From the NCBI GenBank assembly GCA_001779055.1, contig MFJA01000066.1, positions 1 to 14,337 on the forward strand: 14,337 nt of DNA. Reading direction: 5' to 3'. Source of the stretch: Candidatus Gottesmanbacteria bacterium RBG_16_37_8 (GTDB taxonomy: Bacteria > Patescibacteriota > Microgenomatia > 2-02-FULL-39-11). The notes under the pieces were generated by a model. The model was not told where the DNA came from, searched no databases, and worked only from the letters and a program-made list of their open reading frames with translations. Below are positions 13,516 through 14,337 of this stretch, one piece after another. The position numbers were made by a program, and so were the translations under genes. Each line of letters begins with the position of its first letter. Position 1 is the stretch's first letter.

Positions 13516-14094
13516 ATGGATGTACTATTAATTTCTATTTTTGCTGTTTCCGCCTTTATTTCCCGGATATATAATCTTCTGGCCGTCCCCATTTTTACCG
13601 ATGAAGCCATCTATATCCGCTGGGCTCAAATTGGTCTTGCTGATCCGGCTCACCGCTACATTTCCCTGACCGACGGTAAACAGCCTCTGTTAACCTGGTT
13701 GATGTATCCCTTTCTTACGATTTTCAGTGATCCTTTGTTTGCCGGCAGATTTGTTTCGGTATTATCTTCAGTTTTGGCTGTTATTGGCATTTATCTGCTC
13801 GCCAAGACCTTGTTTAACCGATCAACCGCGGTCTTTGCCAGCCTGATTTATCTTATTTGCCCGTTTACTGTTGTTTACGACCGTTTAGCCTTAATGGATA
13901 GTCTGCTGGCTGCAATTGGAGTATGGAGCCTTTATCTCGAGGTACTGCTTATTAAACATCTGCGTCTGGATATAGCTTTATTGTTGGGTTTGACTGTCGG
14001 TTTAGGATTGTTAACCAAATCCTCTGCTTTATTTTTCCTTTTATTGTTGCCGGCCAGTCTTTTGTTATTCGAATATAAGGGAAAAATAAAATAA
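13516..14094 (+). CDS. GT-C (PMT/GT39-like) glycosyltransferase, N-terminal part before a frameshift
   Basis: A 192-residue hydrophobic protein that looks like the first part of a longer GT39-like transferase. IFTDEAIYIRWAQ (26-38) carries the catalytic-type pair Asp29-Glu30. GKQPLLTWLMYPF (54-66) and VVYDRLALMDSLL (119-131) are typical of bacterial PMT-like families of about 450-550 residues. It stops at TAA 14092-14094, within the hydrophobic region and far short of family length. The next 240 bases in the -1 frame encode a matching continuation (next entry). A 1-base deletion, a sequencing error in A-runs, or programmed frameshifting could explain this. The start is ATG 13516, 11 bases after the previous stop, with no clear ribosome binding site. 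If the break is real and not rescued, the gene is a pseudogene. Confidence 0.78.
   Translation: MDVLLISIFAVSAFISRIYNLLAVPIFTDEAIYIRWAQIGLADPAHRYISLTDGKQPLLTWLMYPFLTIFSDPLFAGRFVSVLSSVLAVIGIYLLAKTLFNRSTAVFASLIYLICPFTVVYDRLALMDSLLAAIGVWSLYLEVLLIKHLRLDIALLLGLTVGLGLLTKSSALFFLLLLPASLLLFEYKGKIK
14079..14094 (+). other. Candidate -1 frameshift site, heptamer G GGA AAA plus stop
   Basis: In the upstream frame the codons read AAG GGA AAA ATA AAA TAA. The heptamer G GGA AAA (14079-14085) fits X XXY YYZ in the correct phase, and a -1 slip leads into AAT AAA ATA AAC of the continuing frame. The frame 0 stop is 6 bases downstream. Downstream only a weak hairpin is visible (CTCAA 14103-14107 with TTGAG 14127-14131). 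An ordinary 1-base loss in A-rich sequence is at least as likely. Confidence 0.45.
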
Positions 14095-14337
14095 ACAAAA
14101 TACTCAAATGGGCCGGACTTTCATTATTGAGCATTCTTATTGCCCAAATTATGTATAACTCTCTCAGATTGTCGCCCTTTTTCTATATTATTGAACAAAA
14201 AAATTATTCTTTTATCATGCCTATTAGCCAATTTTTAAAAAATCCTTTTCGCGATCTAATACCTAACCTCATCGGTTTGACCGGATTTTTGCTTGGTTAC
14301 CTGACTTTGCCTCTTGTCATTTTGATTGTAGTTTCTT
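14079..14337 (+). CDS. -1 frame continuation of the GT39-like gene, partial at window edge
   Basis: The frame running through AAC at 14094 is open from 14079 to the window end. Upstream it is closed by TAA at 14076-14078, so it can only be entered in the 14079-14091 interval. It encodes KWAGLSLLSILIAQIMYNSL, then a PFFYII segment, then FLKNPF, then a hydrophobic stretch ending at the window edge. This looks like the middle of the same GT39-like family: a helix, a 'YNSLRLSPFF' loop, and another helix. It is the natural extension of the gene at 13516-14094. An independent gene could start at ATG 14151, but it would lack the catalytic first loop. Confidence 0.65.

Noticed and set aside
1..14337. 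CRISPR array, tRNA, rRNA, insertion sequence or defence system
   Set aside because: No repeat-spacer pattern outside the coding RTX array, no cloverleaf or rRNA-like stretch, and no transposase, nuclease or toxin-antitoxin motif was seen in any frame.

Overview
The window is AT-rich and tightly packed. Every gene lies on the + strand, and the longest gap between genes is about 60 bases. Its families point to a Candidate Phyla Radiation bacterium (Patescibacteria), most likely of the Microgenomates group. The markers are a secreted protein joining a camelysin/TasA-like domain to RTX repeats, a CAP protein with helices at both ends next to an 85-residue three-helix protein, short RmlA- and divergent RmlC-like enzymes, and several GT-C glycosyltransferases. 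This placement is by recall of families, not by a search. TGA serves as a normal stop at several junctions, so the TGA-to-glycine code of some CPR lineages (Gracilibacteria) is not in use.

Layout. Positions 1-1302 hold two surface genes joined by an ATGA overlap: the tail of a lamin-tail-domain protein and the RTX protein. Positions 1358-2528 hold the CAP protein and its small membrane partner. Positions 2540-5641 are a complete dTDP-L-rhamnose set in the order rmlA, rmlC-like, rmlB, rmlD, with ATGA overlaps at each internal junction. A 14-bp stem-loop separates this set from 5703-8974, which encodes UDP-glucose dehydrogenase, a GDP-mannose dehydratase/reductase-like SDR and UDP-glucuronate decarboxylase. 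These can supply UDP-glucuronate, UDP-xylose and possibly a GDP-deoxyhexose. Positions 8971-14337 carry two cytoplasmic GT2 enzymes of the polyprenyl-phosphate-sugar type (one fused to GtrA) and three multi-helix GT-C proteins. The last GT-C gene is split by a -1 frameshift and runs off the window.

Taken together, nucleotide sugars are made in the cytoplasm, some are probably loaded onto polyprenyl phosphate by the GT2 enzymes, flipped, and used outside by the GT-C enzymes to build a surface polysaccharide or glycoprotein. The acceptor is unknown.

The points most worth a second look are the frameshift with an in-frame G GGA AAA heptamer (14079-14094), the stem-loop ahead of the UDP-glucose dehydrogenase gene, that enzyme's unusual cofactor loop (suggesting NADP+), and the two-faced 18-residue period of the RTX repeats. 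I saw no RNA genes, CRISPR arrays or insertion sequences, and no clearly novel system. The window reads as a CPR surface-glycan locus with some unusual details.
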